From: UKL13-2 sp031368465
Lineage (GTDB): Bacteria > Pseudomonadota > Gammaproteobacteria > Burkholderiales > Usitatibacteraceae
Reading direction: 5' to 3'
DNA: 7,180 nucleotides
Assembly (NCBI GenBank): GCA_031368465.1
Contig: JANMNT010000052.1
Location: forward strand, 1-7,180
The stretch's first letter is position 1; each line of letters begins with the position of its first letter. The notes below the pieces were generated by a model, which did not search any database, was not told the DNA's origin, and saw only the letters and a program-made list of their open reading frames with translations. This document shows positions 6,234-7,180 of the stretch, piece by piece. Position numbers and translations under genes: made by a program.

Positions 6234-6446
6234 CTACGATTCCTTAATTTGCCTTAAGCTTTGGCCCGGTGGTGGAACACAGGCCGGCGGCATATTGAAA
6301 TGGGTTGGCAAACGAACGATTTTTATCGGGTCCGCATGGTTGCCGCGCGCATCGATCATTATTTTCGTCGCGGATGGCGTGGTGGCAATGCCATCCGGAC
6401 GGATAGCTGTAGTGGGCGAGGTTTTCGGCAGGTCGAAAGACAACAT
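6234..6446 (-). CDS. possible small ORF of 70 codons, unrecognised
   Basis: The frame opens at an ATG 5 nt past the SirB2-like stop, directly after an in-frame TGA, and ends at TAG (6234-6236). Most codons end in C or G, as in the neighbouring genes, and the sequence has ordered-looking pieces such as IRPDGIATTPSATKIMIDARG (mid-protein). There is no signal peptide, no membrane segment and no Shine-Dalgarno: the bases before the ATG are pyrimidine-rich. The PDG..TTP..KIMIDARG pattern faintly recalls the C-terminal half of GspH/FimT pseudopilins, so a decayed remnant is possible, but this is a weak impression. It may simply be a chance open frame. Confidence 0.2.
   Translation of the reverse strand: MLSFDLPKTSPTTAIRPDGIATTPSATKIMIDARGNHADPIKIVRLPTHFNMPPACVPPPGQSLRQIKES
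6242..6257. repeat. tandem CCTTAA repeat with 10-bp period
   Basis: CCTTAA occurs at 6242-6247 and again at 6252-6257 (TTAAGG on the - strand), exactly one helical turn apart and about 120 bp upstream of the receptor start. Same-face direct repeats of this kind are typical of response-regulator sites. The element is short and could be chance. Confidence 0.25.
6371..6397. repeat. 8-bp GC-rich hairpin past the SirB2-like gene
   Basis: CGGATGGC (6371-6378) and GCCATCCG (6390-6397) form a perfect 8-bp stem around an 11-nt loop, about 55 nt beyond the SirB2-like stop in the direction of transcription. What follows on the - strand is A-rich (CGACGAAAATAATG), not U-rich. It is therefore not a standard intrinsic terminator, but it could define or protect the 3' end of the norB-SirB2 transcript. 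Confidence 0.4.
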
Positions 6447-6451
6447 TCAGT

Positions 6452-6853
6452 TTACGATAGGAGCGTGGCGAGGGGTCCGCCAGAACCCCGCGTCAATGCG
6501 ATGGTGGCAATGAGCAAATAAACCGCCAGAGCGGCAGCGAGGCAGATCGCGCGTGTCCTGACCAGCGGCCCGCGTTTGAGCGCATAACTGCCGAGTGCGA
6601 TGTAGAACACTAGCAGGATAACTTTGGCTGTCAACCAGCCATGCACAAACGGGTACTGATGCAGCATCGTCGCCAGCATCAGTGCCGCAGTGAGAAGTGT
6701 CGTATCAATCGCGTAGCTGAAAAAACGAACCGGCGCCGCCATACCCAATTGCGAGCCCATCAACACACATACACCGCGTACCGCAAACAGACTGCCGCTC
6801 ATCACAACCATGATGACATGAACAGATTTCACCTGCGGATAGAACGCAATCAT
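6452..6853 (-). CDS. SirB2-family integral membrane protein
   Basis: A 133-residue hydrophobic protein with four predicted transmembrane helices (about 9-31, 44-64, 72-91 and 102-121), placing it in the inner membrane. The pattern KSVHVIMVVMSGSLFAVRG near the start, with His12, and QYPFVHGWLTAK (66-77), with His71, match the SirB/SirB2 family. That family was named for an effect on invasion gene expression in Salmonella, but its biochemical role is unknown. The two histidines sit at helix ends and might bind haem or metal, which is inference. Its ATG overlaps the norB stop by 4 bp (ATGA), so it is translated in coupling with norB. The length is normal for the family and no defect is visible. 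Confidence 0.85.
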   Translation of the reverse strand: MIAFYPQVKSVHVIMVVMSGSLFAVRGVCVLMGSQLGMAAPVRFFSYAIDTTLLTAALMLATMLHQYPFVHGWLTAKVILLVFYIALGSYALKRGPLVRTRAICLAAALAVYLLIATIALTRGSGGPLATLLS

Positions 6854-7179
6854 TCAGCGCTGCTTGATTCGCGACCCCGAACGTTTTCAGGGTTCGATAT
6901 GTCGGCCAATTGCTGTGGCTTTGCACTGCGTGGTGGAACCCATAGACGAAAGACAAACCAACTCAGCATCAGAGCGCCAATCGAGAAAATGGTATCGCCA
7001 GGCACGCGTAGCCAGACCAACATATGGATTATCGGTTGCCCCATGAACTCGGCCGAGCGGGCATACCAGTATCCGTTTTCCAGCGCGGCATTGAGTTGCA
7101 GCAAGCCTATCGGCAGCAGCGTCAATAGTGCCATCAGCGATAGGCCGATATTGAATGCCCAGAAACTACCTTTGAGCAG
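6850..7179 (-). CDS. norB: nitric oxide reductase large subunit, C-terminal part
   Basis: The last 109 codons of a gene that continues past the right edge; the reading frame is open to 7179. The fragment has two membrane segments. The first, FWAFNIGLSLMALLTLLPIG, begins about 10 residues in; the second is GDTIFSIGALMLSWFVFRLWV. Between them lies LENGYWYARSAEFMGQP, followed by a WLRVPGDT link. This combination is characteristic of the C-terminus of NorB-type NO reductases, and in my recollection it is closest to the single-subunit quinol-dependent form (qNOR). The enzyme reduces 2 NO to N2O in the inner membrane. The haem- and FeB-binding histidines are outside the window. A hydrophilic tail of about 28 residues ends the protein. 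The gene overlaps the SirB2-like gene by 4 bp. Confidence 0.8.
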   Translation of the reverse strand: MLKGSFWAFNIGLSLMALLTLLPIGLLQLNAALENGYWYARSAEFMGQPIIHMLVWLRVPGDTIFSIGALMLSWFVFRLWVPPRSAKPQQLADISNPENVRGRESSSAE

Positions 7180-7180
7180 G

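Larger units (their letters stand above)
6123..6451. other. 329-bp region between the SirB2-like gene and the receptor gene
   Basis: This stretch has no recognised gene. It holds the GGAG ribosome-binding site of the receptor (6128-6131, - strand), a tandem CCTTAA repeat (6242-6257), an 8-bp GC-rich hairpin (6371-6397) and a 70-codon open frame with coding-like codon use (6446-6234, - strand). I looked for conserved blocks of a cobalamin riboswitch (a B12 box near GCCACTG) and did not find them. No convincing -35/-10 pair for the receptor could be chosen; TTACCA with GATTAT 16 nt later, just inside 6181-6210 on the - strand, is a weak candidate. Confidence 0.5.

Noticed and set aside
6123..6330. 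Cobalamin riboswitch in front of the TonB-dependent receptor
   Set aside because: I compared the - strand leader with the conserved B12-box and core blocks and saw no GCCACTG-type box or matching core.
6121..6513. 130-codon + strand open frame across the spacer and the SirB2-like 3' end
   Set aside because: It overlaps the real SirB2-like gene in antisense, has no ribosome-binding site, and its translation looks unstructured and unfamiliar.

Overview
The window looks like chromosome of a moderately GC-rich proteobacterium. A betaproteobacterium is my best guess, judging from the style of the Crp/Fnr regulator, the thioredoxin-like ferredoxin / hydrolase pair, the SirB2-family protein and the nitric oxide reductase C-terminus. 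This is inference from remembered family resemblance, not a search. I see no rRNA, tRNA, insertion sequence, integrase or CRISPR array. The region reads as an ordinary metabolic and respiratory neighbourhood, not a mobile island.

Layout. On the + strand, the last codons of a [2Fe-2S] ferredoxin gene (1-76) overlap by one base the start of an alpha/beta hydrolase (76-720). A spacer of about 150 bp leads to a Crp/Fnr-family regulator (874-1524). A strong bidirectional hairpin terminator (1535-1572) separates it from a converging gene. All remaining genes are on the - strand. In transcription order from the right edge they are the 3' end of a nitric oxide reductase large subunit (norB, 7179-6850), a SirB2-like membrane protein overlapping it by 4 bp (6853-6452), a TonB-dependent outer-membrane receptor (6122-3840), an NADP-type isocitrate dehydrogenase of the eukaryote-like class (icd, 3595-2381), and an exported peroxiredoxin-like thioredoxin-fold protein (2210-1611).

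How they fit together. norB and the SirB2-like gene form a translationally coupled pair, suggesting a membrane function linked to nitric oxide reduction. The receptor has its own 329-bp upstream region and is probably transcribed separately. icd has a convincing promoter of its own: an extended -10, an A/T-rich upstream tract and an inverted repeat bracketing the start region. The peroxiredoxin-like gene has a good ribosome-binding site and shares the bidirectional terminator with the regulator. The loose common theme is respiration and redox, but nothing proves that the blocks act as one system.

I did not find a clearly new biological system. The points most worth a second look are the norB-SirB2 coupling, the architecture of the icd promoter, the altered effector pocket of the Crp/Fnr protein, the non-aromatic C-terminus of the receptor, and the coding-like but unassigned stretch 6123-6451.
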